DNA from: Tetracentron sinense
Taxonomy: Eukaryota; Streptophyta; Magnoliopsida; Trochodendrales; Trochodendraceae
Direction of reading: 5' to 3'
Assembly (NCBI GenBank): GCA_015143295.1
Contig: CM026560.1
Coordinates: forward strand, 4,156,501-4,220,500
DNA length: 64,000 nucleotides
In this document: piece by piece, positions 1 through 11,069 of the stretch
Layout: each line of letters opens with the position of its first letter
Position numbering within the stretch: position 1 is the first letter of the stretch
Notes under the pieces: generated by a model
Seen by the model: the letters and a program-made list of their open reading frames with translations, nothing else
Database searches by the model: none
What the model was told of the DNA's origin: nothing
Translations under genes and position numbers: made by a program

Positions 1-64
1 CATGGCGGCTTTTTACGCCCAGGAATTCATGAATTTTGACTCCAATGTGCTCTGTGAACAACAG

Positions 65-1762
65 GTTTTATTTTGATTTTTCGGCGACGTATGTTGGGGT
101 TGGGATGATTTGTCCTTACATCATAAACATATCTTTGTTAGTCGGAGCGATTCTCTCGTGGGGTATCATGTGGCCTCTCATAGAGAAAAAAGAGGGGGAT
201 TGGTATCCAGCAGGCCTCGGCCCAAGCAACCTCCATGGCATCCAAGGATACAGGGTATAATTTCTTTTTATTTAATTGCCATTCATGTCTTTTTATTCCA
301 TTGCCATTCATAATTCTAGTGGAAGACACAAACAGTTATTTAAGGACCCACCATTAATGGACCAAGGATCTCCCTGTAACCATCAATTTCATATGCTTTT
401 GAGTGTTAAAAATAGCAGTTTCTTAACTGCAAATGAATATCCTATCATGATTATACCGCAATGGAGGTTTAATGGTTGAGGAACAAATCCAGAAAGTGTT
501 ATGCACTTGAACATCCAGATCAGCAGTTCCCCACCTCTGTCGAGCCTCCATGATTTGATTCATGAAGGAGTTTTGATGGACGTGAGATCCATTGATTCAT
601 AATAGTGTGCAATTTGGACCTTTTCTTCTCCATTAATGCATATCTTATATTGCAGGTGTTCATTGCCATTGCTATGATCTTGGGTGATGGTCTCTACAAT
701 TTCTTCAAGGTCTTGGGTCGTACTATCTTTGGTTTATACCAACAATTCTGTAACAAAGACAATCGCGATGTTCTGCCCCTTGCTAATAGTCCCTCACCTG
801 TGACTCCCTCTATCTCTTTCAATGACCAGCGACGGACAAAACTCTTCCTCGAAGACCGAATCCCAACTTGGTTTGCTGTTGGAGGCTACGTTGCTATTGC
901 CGCCATTTCTGCTGCAACCCTTCCTCACATTTTCTCCCAGCTCAAATGGTACTATGTCTTAGTTATCTATGTCTTCGCGCCAGCGCTAGCCTTTTGTAAT
1001 GCATATGGGTGTGGGCTCACCGATTGGTCTCTTGCCTCTACCTATGGAAAACTTGCAATCTTCACCATTGGAGCTTGGGCCGGGGCAGCACATGGCGGGG
1101 TCCTTGCAGGTCTAGCAGCATGCGGAGTAATGATGAACATAGTCTCGACGGCCTCTGACCTAATGCAGGATTTCAAGACTGGTTACATGACCCTGGCTTC
1201 ACCTAGGTCCATGTTTGTGAGTCAAGTTATTGGCACTGCAATGGGTTGTGTTATTTCACCTTGTGTATTCTGGCTCTTCTACAATGCCTTCCCTGACCTT
1301 GGGAAAACAACTTCGAAATACCCTGCTCCCTTTGCTCTTGTCTATCGCAACATTTCAATACTGGGAGTTCAGGGATTCTCTGCCTTACCGGATAACTGTC
1401 TCACGCTTTGCTTCGTGTTCTTTGCGGCAGCCATTATCATAAACTCGGGGAGAGATATTTTGGGGAAGAAGTGGTCATGGCTTATTCCACTTCCGATGGC
1501 AATGGCGATACCATTCTATCTTGGATCATACTTTGCCATTGATATGTGTGTTGGGAGCTTGATATTGTTTGTGTGGGAGAAGACGAACAAAGCCAAGGCA
1601 GATGCATTTGGACCTGCTGTAGCTTCCGGTCTGATCTGTGGCGACGGGATATGGACTTTGCCAAGTTCGATACTCGCTTTAGCTGGGGTGAATCCACCAA
1701 TCTGCATGAAGTTTCTGTCAAGTAGAACAAATACCAGGGTTGACACTTTCTTAGGATCTTGA
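65..1762 (+). CDS. YSL: YSL metal-nicotianamine transporter, 3' part (copy 1, open)
   Basis: Yellow-stripe-like member of the oligopeptide transporter (OPT) family; family members move metal-nicotianamine chelates across membranes. Two exons are visible: 65-254 and 656-1762, with acceptors CAACAG/G and TTGCAG/G and donor CAGG/GTATAA; the join reads ..GYR/VFIAIAM... The last exon encodes 368 residues to a TGA, mostly hydrophobic helices, with family-typical blocks such as [59 protein letters not shown] and a C-terminal [11 protein letters not shown]. Family length is near 670 aa, so about the C-terminal two thirds are here; the preceding exon (seen at 14594-14728 in copy 2) and all earlier ones lie left of the window. 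No stop or frameshift is seen, unlike copies 2 and 3. Whether the whole gene is functional cannot be judged. Confidence 0.85.
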
Positions 1763-1924
1763 GTGGCACAGGAAGTAAACCTGTCTTTTGGCTCAGTTGG
1801 TTGGTGTGTATCCATGGAATTGGAATTCTCATGTATTTATAAAGTTTGAACAACCAAGTTGCATATAATCTTTTGTAGTGCATGAAAATTGATGCAATTT
1901 AGCATCTATTATATGCCTTTATGG

Positions 1925-2410
1925 GTATAAGCTCTCTTTACCAACTCTTCTCATCTCCCATTAGTAGCATACAAGTTGGCCAAGAGAAGACAATTAGCAG
2001 CTGATTTTGGTTCCAATATGAAAAGCTCATTTGCACACTTCAGCCCCAACTCTAGATCCCACATGCCCGAGACTGATTAAACAATGCACCCCTAGCACTA
2101 GCCCTGGGCTCAAAATGCATCTTGTTCATGAACTCCTGAACCTCCTTCATGCGGTTGGCCTATGTAAGAAGGTGAACCATGCACGTGTAGTACTAGATCT
2201 TCCCCCTCCTCAATCCCGTATTTTTTCCCTTTCCCACCAACTGAAATGCTGAATTCCCTCTTCCAAAAAGCCTAAACGGATGACCCTATCTCCATGTTGT
2301 GCAAAACTATCATCATTGATGTCCAAGTAATGACGTCCCCTATGCTCATTAAATTAAGAACTTCTTGCGCATTAGACTATAACCCACATCTGTACATTGA
2401 ATCAAGAGCT
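1925..2410 (-). pseudogene. Decayed PPR gene remnant (copy 1)
   Basis: The sequence aligns by eye, with many changes and gaps, to the 3' part of the intact PPR gene at 6216-8087 (about 6290-6950). It contains the reverse complements of the codons for ..LLANMYAANGRWEE.. and of the ..SLSDAEG.. region. Stops and frameshifts occur throughout. It lies immediately 3' of the YSL gene, the same neighbour order as the YSL fragment and PPR gene further right, so it is probably the older PPR of an earlier YSL/PPR duplication. It also forms the spacer between the two YSL inverted-repeat arms. Confidence 0.7.
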
Positions 2411-2436
2411 TAAGACTAACTGCCGCACTCTAAGGG

Positions 2437-4060
2437 CTTATACCTATAAAGGCATTTAATAGATACTACATTATATCAATTTTCATGGACTACAGAAGAC
2501 TATATGAAACTTGGTTGTTCAAATTTTATAAATACACGAGAGAATTCCAATTACATGGATACACACCAACCAATATAGTCAAAACACAGGTTTACATACT
2601 ATGAGACTCAAGATCCTACACAAATGTCAACCTTCACATTTGTTCCACTTGACTAAAACTTCATGGAAATTGGTGGATTCACCCCTGCTAAAACGAATAT
2701 CGAACTTGGAAAAGTCCATATCCCGTCCCTGTATACTAGACCAAAAGCTACTATAAGTCCAAATGCAGCTACCTTGGCCTTGTTCATCTTCTCCAAGACA
2801 AACAATATAAAGCTCTCAACACATATATCAATGGCAAAGTATGATCCAAGAAAGAATGGTATCACCATTGCCATCAGAAGTGGAAGAAGCCATGACAATA
2901 TGTTCCCCACAAAATCTCTTCCCGAGTTTATGATAATGGATGCTGCAAGAACAAGAAGGATAGCGTAAGACAGTTATTCGGTAAGGCAGAGAATCTCTGG
3001 ACTCCTAGTACTGAAATATCGTGATAGACAAAAGCAAAGGGAGCATGTTATTTTGAAGTGGTTTTCCCAAGATCGGGGACGACATCGTAAAAGAGTCAGA
3101 ATACACAAGATGAAATAACACAGCCCATTGCAATCCCAATAACTTGGCTCACAAACATGGACCTAGGTGATGTCAGGGTCATGAAGCTAGTCTTGAAATC
3201 TTGCATTAATAGATTAGAGGTCATCGAGATTATGTTCATCATTACTCCACATGTCTAGACCTACAAGGACCCTGCCATGTGAGGCACCAGCCCAAGCTCC
3301 AATGGTGAAGATGACAAACATTTCATAGGTAAAGGCAAGGGACTAATCGGTGAGTCCACACCCATATGAGTTACAAAATGCTAGATTTGGAGTTAAGACA
3401 TAGATGACCAAGACATAGTACCATTTGAGTTGCTAGAACATGTGAGGAACGGTTGCATTAGAAATGACGGCAATAGCAACGTCACCTCCAACAATGACCC
3501 ATGTTAGGATTCGGTCTTGAAGAAGAGTTTGCTCCGTCATTGGTCATTGAAAGAGATACAGGAGGTCACATGTGAGTGGCTATCAGTAAGGGGCAGAACG
3601 TCGTGATTGTCTTTGTTGCAAAATGGGTGATACAAGCCATAGATAGTACGGCCCAAGAGCTTGAAGAAGTTGTAGAGACCGTCGCCCAAGATCATGACAA
3701 TGGCAATGAACACAAGGAGCATAAGATATGCGTTAATAGATAAGAAAATGTCCTAATTTCACACTATTATGAATCAATGGATCTCACATTCATCAAAACC
3801 TCTTCAATGATCAAATCATGGAGGCTCGACAGATCCAGAACACTTTCTGGATTTGTTCCTCAGCCATTGATCCTTCATGGTGGTATAATTATGATATTAT
3901 CACTTGCAATAGTACTATTAAATATAGAACATGGAGATTTATGGCTCCCAAGCCCTTGGAAGTGCACTACCAATACTGAATTCATGTGCAGTGCCATTTT
4001 TAACACTCAAAAGCATATGAAATAGATGGTTACAGTAGATTCTTGGTCCATTAATTGTGG
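2437..4060 (-). pseudogene. Inverted YSL 3'-half pseudogene (copy 1)
   Basis: This is the reverse complement of about 345-1935: YSL 3' flank, last exon, preceding intron and part of the intron leader. Translated fragments on the - strand at 2653-2910 and 3537-3722 are clearly YSL ([17 protein letters not shown].., SYFAIDICVESFILF). Many stops and small indels make it non-coding. Near 3890-4000 it carries extra sequence absent from the sense arm. Together with the sense arm it makes an inverted repeat of about 1.6-kb arms. Confidence 0.85.
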
Positions 4061-4119
4061 GTCTTTGTTATATTATAACTTGTACTGAGATTAAAGTCTA
4101 ACTTTGGTAGCTTGGCTCC

Positions 4120-5185
4120 CTGTGGAGTGTGGAAGTTGTTGATAAGATGAGCAGTGGCAGTACCACTCGGGTATATCAGCTTAAAGTCTAAGATCATGAT
4201 CTAAAACCAACCATAACCCAGAAAATCAAGATTCAAGAGAAAAATATCTCAAGAAAGATACAAATAGCTACTTCTATTTGGGGTTGTAGTGTTGATACCA
4301 GGTTGGGAGAAGACATAGCTACTGATGGTGGAGGGGGTGAACTTGGGGCCTCAGAATTCAGTGTGGAACGTCCCAAAATTGGAGATGAAGAGTGAGAACT
4401 TGAAAATAGTGGTGAAGCAGCATCTAAAGGTTGCCGAGATACATCCATGTTGGGCAAGACAGGTACTCTTCACCCTTGATCTTCTTTGATAATTTGTAGA
4501 CAAATAGTTAGAACATTCAACTGTGCTTGGTAGTCACCGCCAGTTCGTGAAATCCATCTCTGTCGCATCTCGCTCATTTTGAGTCTGTCGGAGCCAGTGG
4601 CCCACTAGATCAGGCTATCATGATCTTCTCCCGAAGCACATGAAGTATGACCTGCGATTTATAGAAAAAACCTCGTTGGAGAAATCTTCAATAAATGAAA
4701 TGAAACAGGGAGATCTATGGGTATGAATATGATCTTAGGGGTGGTAAAACCGTAAAAGTATAGAGGATGATGGTAGGGTTTTTATTTAAAACAAAAAACA
4801 ATTAAAAGTTTGATAGCAAGCGGGCGGTGGCAACACCACCCGCCAGAAAAGAAAAACAAGAGCTAATAAGTCACCAAAGGGTCGGTGGCTCTGATACCAC
4901 AAAAGCAATCTTAACAATAAGATGTGTTTGGGATTGCCAACCTTGTCTATCCTCTAGAGATGCTCTGTATTATAAAGAATTATATACAAGAGGTTTGTCA
5001 TATACAAAAGGAATTCAAATGGGATACTATTACGGGATACAATGGTTGTAATGCTTAGCTGTAAGGTGTAACAAAGGAAACTAAATATTCTGGTGTTTCC
5101 TTTGATTACACTTTCTCTTCTTGGTTCTGTAATAAACATCAACTCTACTTATTCACTGCCAGTTCTTGATTTTCTTTTTTGGAAC
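4120..5185 (-). mobile_element. LTR-retrotransposon remnant with primer-binding site (unit copy 1)
   Basis: On the - strand a methionine-initiator-type primer-binding site TGGTATCAGAGC is present (reverse complement at 4888-4899). The sequence to its right (4901 to roughly 5170) would be the LTR: it has a TATA-like box and is AT-rich. The sequence to its left would be leader plus start of gag; a short - strand frame at 4233-4457 rich in Ser/Pro may be part of it but matches nothing I recognise. No pol domain and no second LTR are seen. Both outer limits are uncertain. The same remnant occurs in all three units, so it was present before the array expanded. Confidence 0.5.
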
Positions 5186-5189
5186 CATC

Positions 5190-5625
5190 ATAAAGCAAGG
5201 TCCTAGCATACTGGTTCAATTCAAAATTTATCTATACGAGTGCAAGTGGCATTATGTAATGTATTTTGTAAACACTTTCTCCAATACCTATACCAAATCT
5301 ATAATATTAACCATGTGAAGCATGCAGCATAATAGGGCACAAGAAAAATCCAGTCTCTCACCTTTATTCGTTAGAGCACATTGAGGCGAGCTCTAGCATT
5401 CCGATGGTCCAAGTCTTGCGATGAGAAATGGTGTCAAGCCATTAACAGCAATTGAGTTTATTTGGGATGATTTCCTGCATTCCAAGATTACATTGCTAAT
5501 ACGATCACAAGTTTGGAGAAGCAAAAGAAGTAAATTCGTAAACCATGAAAGACAATCTCCCAGTTGGATAAGCTACAACAGGAGTTTCTCCAAGGCCCAA
5601 AATTGACATAATCAGATGATAAACC
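5190..5625 (-). pseudogene. Captured MAP3K-epsilon exon with intron flanks (copy 1)
   Basis: On the - strand this matches, with substitutions and small indels, the MAP3K-epsilon exon at 47698-47812 and about 150-200 bp of intron on each side (47545-48015). The acceptor GAATGCAG/GAAATC and the donor AAAG/GTGAGAG are still visible. The exon reads KSSQIN.IAVNGLTP.LIARL and then loses frame through an extra G in the DHQDA codons. It also has one codon fewer than the gene. It is a non-functional gene fragment lying between the LTR remnant and a YSL fragment. Confidence 0.75.
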
Positions 5626-5629
5626 ATCT

Positions 5630-6117
5630 CACCTTGTGTTTTCTGACTATTCTAAAGGCGGACCTTGGGAAACCCAAGTCAGAATACTCTGCTCCCTATG
5701 TTCCCGTCTACCGCAACATGTCAATAGGGGTCCAAGGGTTCTCAGCCATACTAGAGCACTGCCTCATGCTTTGCTACGTGTTCTTTGCCGGAGCCATTAT
5801 CATCAACTCGGTCAGAGATGCACTAGGAAAGAGGTGTGCAAGGTTTATTCTGCTTCCAATGGCAACGGTGATACCATTCTATCCTGGACCCTATTTTTCT
5901 ATGGATGTGTGTTGGGAGCTTGGTACTATATGAGTGGCAGAAGATAAACAAGGCCAAGGTAGAAGCATTTGAGTCCAAGGTAGTTTCCAGTCTAAATTGT
6001 GGAGACTGGATATGGATTTTGCGCAATTCAAAACTCGCGTTAGCTGGAGTGAAGCAACCAATCTGCATGAAGTTTCTATCCAGTGGAACACATGTCAAGG
6101 TTGGCTCATATTCTTAG
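5630..6117 (+). pseudogene. YSL 3'-end fragment (copy 1)
   Basis: This piece starts abruptly inside the last YSL exon (at the [14 protein letters not shown] codons) and runs to the exon end. Its frame breaks near 5905-5933: residues to [10 protein letters not shown] are in one frame, and the C-terminus from [10 protein letters not shown] to GVKQPICMKFL is in another. The protein differs more from the 656-1762 exon than the array copies differ from each other, so it is an older paralog. Its end lies 98 bp from the stop codon of the convergent PPR gene. Confidence 0.8.
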
Positions 6118-6215
6118 GCTCTTAATCCAGTTAACCTGTCTTTCACCTCTGTTGGTTAGTGTATCCATGTACATGTGAATTCTCCATTGTATATATAAAG
6201 GGTTGATCAAACAAG

Positions 6216-8087
6216 TTATATATACTCTTCCATTGCCCATGATAATTGATGCAATGTAGCATATATTAGATGCCTTTGTGGATGTAAGTTATCACCCACA
6301 CCGAAAATACTCACATCCTTCCCAACCTCAATCCAACTATAACCACTCTCCTTCTTCAGACCCTTCTCCTTCATGAGCCCTCTTATTCTGCCCATCTCTT
6401 CCCACCTCCCATTAGCAGCATACATGTTGGCCAACAGAACATGATTAGAAGCTGACTTGGGTTCCAATCTAAAGAGCTCCTCTGTACACTTTAATCCCAA
6501 TTCTAAATCCCCACAGGCCCTACACCCACTCAACAGTGAACCCCAAGCTCTAGCACTGGGCTCAAAAGGCATATTCCTCATGAGTTCCTCAGCCTCCTTC
6601 ACACGGCCAGCCCGTGCAAGAATGTCAACCATGCATGTGTAGTGCTCCTCCCCTGCCTCAATTCCATATACTGTTTCCATAGATCGGAAATGATGAATTC
6701 CCTCTTCAATCATGCCCGAACGACTACATGCTGACAGAACTGCAACAAATGTGATTGCATTTGGTTCCATTTTCGCTTCTCTCATCCGATTGAACGTCTC
6801 CAATGCCTTGCGACCATGCCCGTGCTGTGCAAAACCAGCAATCATGGCTGTCCAAGTAATGACATCCCGTATGCTCATTGAGTCAAGTGTTCCTTCTGCA
6901 TCAGACAAACTCCCACATCTCGAGTACATACCCACTAGAGAATTTCCGGCAAAAACTTCGAATTCGAATCCTGATTTGACATTAAGCGCATGTACTTGTT
7001 TTCCAAATTCAAGTGCTGGGATGTTTGCACAAGCAGCTAGGATGCTCGAGAGAGAATACGGGTCCGGTTGGATCCCCATACGAATCTGATGCCTAAATAA
7101 TTTCAGTGCTTCTTCGCCTTCATCAATTTGGACATAACCAGTGATAATTGAAGTCCAAGATACTACATTGGGTTCAAGCATTGAATCGAAGATTTTACGT
7201 GCGCAAGTAAGAATTCCATGCTTAGCATACATGTCCAAGAGGGCACTAGCTACAAACACATGAAACTGAAAACCTGTTTTTAATACCAAACAATGTAGCT
7301 CCTCCCCTCGTTTAATTTCTTCAAGTTCACCACAGGCCTTTGCAGCGACTGAGAAGGCATAATGGCTAAACCCCATGGCTTGATTATTCAATAATGCGAA
7401 GAACTCCCATGCTTTTTTACTCAGCCCATTCTGAGAATACCCAGAAAGCATTGAACTCCACGATACCAAATCTCTATCTAGAATTTCATTGAATGCCTTT
7501 TCTGCTTCATTCAATTGCCCACATTTCGAGTAAAAATCGATCAAAACATTGCCCACAAACACATCGGATGGTGGTATTTTCTTCAGGATTTGTGAGTGAA
7601 TCTGTTTCCCTTGGATCAATTTGGATAAACTACAACACGAGTTCAAAGAAGATATCAGAGAAGACCGATTGGGATCACAGCCTTCACGATTCATCAAACG
7701 AAAGACGTGAAGGGCCTTCTCGGATTCCTTATTGAGCGAGTAAAAAGCAATGGCAGGAGACCAAGAGAAAGAATCCCTTTCGGGCATTTTGTCGAGTACT
7801 TTAAACGCAACATGGGGCTTTCCACACTTGAAATAAGCTTCAACAGTGAGATTGGCGAGATGGGTATCGGGAAAAATGGAGTTTATGAGGATTTGGGCAT
7901 GAATTTGCTGAGCTTGTCTGAGAGATTTGGTTCTGATGGAGCTTAGAAGGAGATATGCATGGTTGGTTCCAATTCCAATTCCCGGTGAATTTACCAGAAG
8001 ATTTAGGGATTTTGACAACATAGCAGAGATGGGTTTCTGCAAAGGAGATCCATATACATATAGAGAGGAGTGAAACTTCCGGAGCAT
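6216..8087 (-). CDS. PLS-class PPR protein with E/E+ domain (copy 1, intact)
   Basis: Intact single-exon frame of 623 aa. Residues 1-50 (MLRKFHSSLYVYGS.., few acidic residues) look like an organelle-targeting leader. PPR repeats of P, L and S type run from about 55 to 510 with typical blocks (QIHAQILINS, NVLIDFYSKCGQLNEA, DLVSWSSMLSGYSQNG, VVSWTSIITGYVQ, DVITWTAMIAGFAQHG). An E domain follows from about 515 (AWGSLLSGCRACGD..LLANMYAANGRWEE) and an E+ stretch (GYSWIEVGKDV..HPQ) to about 604; no DYW domain. PLS-E proteins bind organelle transcripts and usually specify C-to-U editing sites, recruiting a deaminase domain in trans. The exact target cannot be read from sequence. Start chosen as the ATG giving the leader shared with copy 3. 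Confidence 0.9.
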   Translation of the reverse strand: MLRKFHSSLYVYGSPLQKPISAMLSKSLNLLVNSPGIGIGTNHAYLLLSSIRTKSLRQAQQIHAQILINSIFPDTHLANLTVEAYFKCGKPHVAFKVLDKMPERDSFSWSPAIAFYSLNKESEKALHVFRLMNREGCDPNRSSLISSLNSCCSLSKLIQGKQIHSQILKKIPPSDVFVGNVLIDFYSKCGQLNEAEKAFNEILDRDLVSWSSMLSGYSQNGLSKKAWEFFALLNNQAMGFSHYAFSVAAKACGELEEIKRGEELHCLVLKTGFQFHVFVASALLDMYAKHGILTCARKIFDSMLEPNVVSWTSIITGYVQIDEGEEALKLFRHQIRMGIQPDPYSLSSILAACANIPALEFGKQVHALNVKSGFEFEVFAGNSLVGMYSRCGSLSDAEGTLDSMSIRDVITWTAMIAGFAQHGHGRKALETFNRMREAKMEPNAITFVAVLSACSRSGMIEEGIHHFRSMETVYGIEAGEEHYTCMVDILARAGRVKEAEELMRNMPFEPSARAWGSLLSGCRACGDLELGLKCTEELFRLEPKSASNHVLLANMYAANGRWEEMGRIRGLMKEKGLKKESGYSWIEVGKDVSIFGVGDNLHPQRHLIYATLHQLSWAMEEYI

Positions 8088-8203
8088 ATTTCGCTCTGAA
8101 AGTGAAAGAGTCTTAGTTCGTCTCTCAGTGCCGAGAAGCTTAATGGTGGTTTTGGACGCAAGCTATTATATACTTTTGCTTGGACAATAACTACTACTTC
8201 CAC

Positions 8204-10190
8204 GCTCTAAACTAAATCTCAAGTTTCTGCTCTTCTGCATTTCTATGTTTCATCTTCAGAAATTACCTATGAACAGGAGCTCCGGTTCAACAGTCAAACC
8301 GGAGTAATCCCAAAATTGCCTGGGGAAGGGGTAGTTTCGTCATTAGAAACACAGTGAAGGGTTGTTTTAACACTTATTTGTTTCCATAAATACCCCGTCC
8401 TGAGGCAATTTTTGTCAACCGTAGCTCATAGTTATTCTCTTAATCATAATTACCAAACTACCCTTCCGAAGACAATTTTTGGATTGCTCTGCTTCATTGT
8501 TCATACGTAATCTGTTGATCTTATACGAGTTTGTCCTGCCTGTGTTTTTTCTCCTGAGGCCCTGTTGTTTGGAAGGAAAATGCTGAAATGCGTGCTTAAG
8601 ATTATTTAGTGAATTACTCTAGGCGCACCCCAACTATACACACCATTTTTAAAAATTACTACTGTACCCTATTAATATCTTAAAATTTTCCAAAAAAAAA
8701 AGTTTTAGAACTATACACCAAACATCATACCAATATTTATAAGTGCAAACCAGGCAATCACTACTTGTTTGATAAAAGGGTTAGGATTGTCCCATTAGAA
8801 ATATTTAAGGTAAGTCATAGGAGGTGGGGCCTGTGGGGGCATGTACCCCCACTAAACTTTTAAATTATTTTTAAGGTATAACCATAGGAATGGGAGATCG
8901 GATCAAAGCCAATTGTGATTAAATTTAAGGAGAGTTCAATCACACCCACAAGCCAACACATGTTCCTTTTAACCAAATCAACTGTGATTAAGATTCATTA
9001 ACCCTTGGGGTTCAATTAGCAATGAGAGCTCTAATGACAACTGTGACATTAGTGGCCGAAAGTATGTTAAAGAATATTGGCGTTGGACAGGAGAAGGCAA
9101 GTGGGTTCTTAATCATAGACCATAGAAAGAGAAAAATATCGAAGGCAATAATGACATATATATATATATATATATAAGTTATAAGAATGGGATATAGTCA
9201 TAAAATATTGAAGTGTGCCTAACACCGCCCAAAAAAAATTCACCCTTTTGGTAAAATAATTTTTTTAGAAATTTACTTTTCCTGCATACAATATTTTTAG
9301 GGAAAATTCTCCTTTACAATAGACGGACGTTTATTGTCATAGCTCATTCTTCCTCCTAGTTGCAGTGAACTCCATAGCCAGCACCCCACTTCTCTCTCTC
9401 TCTCCAACCCTTAGGTTTATCCTTAAAAAAAAAAAAAATCTCCACCTAAGCAACTAAAAATACGTAATATATAATAGAAAAGATTCCCAAATGTTTTTTC
9501 TAGTAGAAATTTAAATTTTAAAATTTTTGTTTTCCCTCCAACCAAACGAGCCTCGGCAAAATGGATGAAATGAATCATATAGTTGCTCGGGCAAAGTTTC
9601 TTTAGTGCAATCTTCTACTGCGAGGGGGGCTGTATATTTGAAGATTTCATCAAAGACGGATAGATATTAACATTTACTTCTTCTATTTTTTATTTTATTT
9701 TTTTGGTGTTATACGCGCCCAAACATTTGATGACTACTCCCCATTAAAAAAGAAATTTTCTGTTTTGAAATTTCTTTTCATTTTATAAGTACACCCTAGT
9801 TTGTCACCCCCTTCCCTTCTTCACCAACTTCTTCCCCATTCACCGACTCCTCCATTAACAAACACCTCACTCACATTGTCAGGTATTCGCCATCACCCAT
9901 CTTACTTCAAAAAAGATGAAAAGTTTCAAAGTAGACGAGCTTAGTAATGAGATTTTTTTTAACGTTTTGTATTTTCTCTGTCAAAAACGCACTACATGAA
10001 GAAAGTGTCCTTCGTCAATTTGGTCCTAATTGGAAACAAAAAGTCTTAACCCATATTAACCCTACACCAATTAGCCTATTCCATTCTATTTGGTTACAAT
10101 CTTAAGTTATTCCAAAGCAATGTTAATCTTTTTTTCCCTGCTTGGGTACAGGAGATTAGTTAAGTCGTTTCTTATTCTGTACTGGGAGTT
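8204..10190. other. AT-rich spacer 5' of PPR copy 1
   Basis: No open frame or recognised gene. It should contain the PPR promoter near 8088-8300, but no specific element can be supported. Homologous to 28570-30735 (copy 2) and 44305-45726 (copy 3). It has a short TA run near 9158-9176 and a CT run near 9391. The site where copies 2 and 3 carry a Mutator-like MITE (near 8428) is empty here. Confidence 0.6.
8885..9010. repeat. Partial MITE-family member (GAGAGTTCAATC family), copy 1
   Basis: Carries the family terminal block: CCAATTGTGATT, then GAGAGTTCAATCACACCCACAA and ACACATGTTCC (broken here). It resembles the end of the more complete element at 56274-56550. Only one end is evident. Confidence 0.5.
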
Positions 10191-10192
10191 CA

Positions 10193-10400
10193 TGTAGCCC
10201 TTGTTTGGTTACAGAAGCATGTGTACAAGCTCGTAATGAAGGACATGATCTTGCTCCTGAAGGTAATGAAACTATCTTGAGGCTAACAAATAGAGTCCTT
10301 GTTGCTTGTGAGGTATGGAAGGAGATCAAATGCAAATTTGAAGCAATGTATATTTTATAATCCAGTAATTAGTAATCCAGTAATTGAAGCTCGGTTTGTT
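10193..10400 (+). pseudogene. rbcL: Nuclear copy of the plastid rbcL 3' end (unit copy 1)
   Basis: The sequence follows the 3' end of the plastid gene for the RuBisCO large subunit: [17 protein letters not shown], then CEVWKEIK.., ending ..FEAM.TL and a TAA followed by plastid-like ATCCAGTAATT. An internal deletion and substitutions destroy the frame. It is a nuclear integrant of plastid DNA (NUPT) and not a plastid contig, because both flanks are unit spacer. Copy 2 has the same fragment at 30737-30935; in copy 3 it fell in the deleted part of the spacer. Confidence 0.8.
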
Positions 10401-11069
10401 CGATCCAAAACTTGAGATAAGGGAGAGTGTAGGCCGAAAAAGATTACGATCTTAACCCGCCAATTCGTTTTTCTCCGTAGACAATAATCTCATTTACAAT
10501 CAACATCTGGTAGTATCCACCCAAGGCAATCTGGACCTTAACTGTCCGCCAAACAGATGGTCCCTCTTTTAATTATTCAAGAGACATTTCACTAGATTGT
10601 TCCTTGATGGACTTGTCTAATATAAATCAGACTTGACCCTCTTGTAATTTAAGAAACATTTCACTAAAATGTTTCTTTATGGACTTGTCTAATATGAATA
10701 AGTCCGAATCATAGGGGGACATTTATTTCTAATCATAACTTTCATCTAAGCTGATATTAAACCAGAGAAACGACAATGCACCAGCACCAAATGACTAACT
10801 GAGATTAAAATACAAGTATAAAGAAGAGGGAATTTAACTAGTCATTGTTTGTGAAAGTTAGAGAAGCTTATCAAGGTAGTGTCAACATTGAAAGACTAAC
10901 ATCTCTACTGCAATGAGAATTCCCAAACTACCACCATAGCCTGATTTTTGATAAATTCTCTAACTACCCTATGAGCATACCCCAAATCCAATTGACTTAC
11001 AAAACCTTCATTTAATGTTTTACTTAATTTCCAAACTACCCCCTTTCTCATCTCCAGTCTATTTATTTT
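10401..11069. other. Spacer, no gene seen (copy 1)
   Basis: Noncoding AT-rich sequence homologous to 30936-31604. It contains an imperfect internal duplication: the pattern CATTTCACTA..TG.CTT.ATGGACTTGTCTAATAT occurs near 10585-10630 and again near 10660-10700. Nothing else recognised. Confidence 0.5.

Noticed and set aside
1482-1883. - strand open frames opposite the YSL last exon (also 16246-16579, 37641-37940)
   Set aside because: Shadows of the YSL codons on the other strand; no independent signal.
6712-7089. + strand open frames inside the PPR genes (also 21370-21747, 42795-43133)
   Set aside because: Antisense shadows of PPR repeats, found at the same place in each copy.
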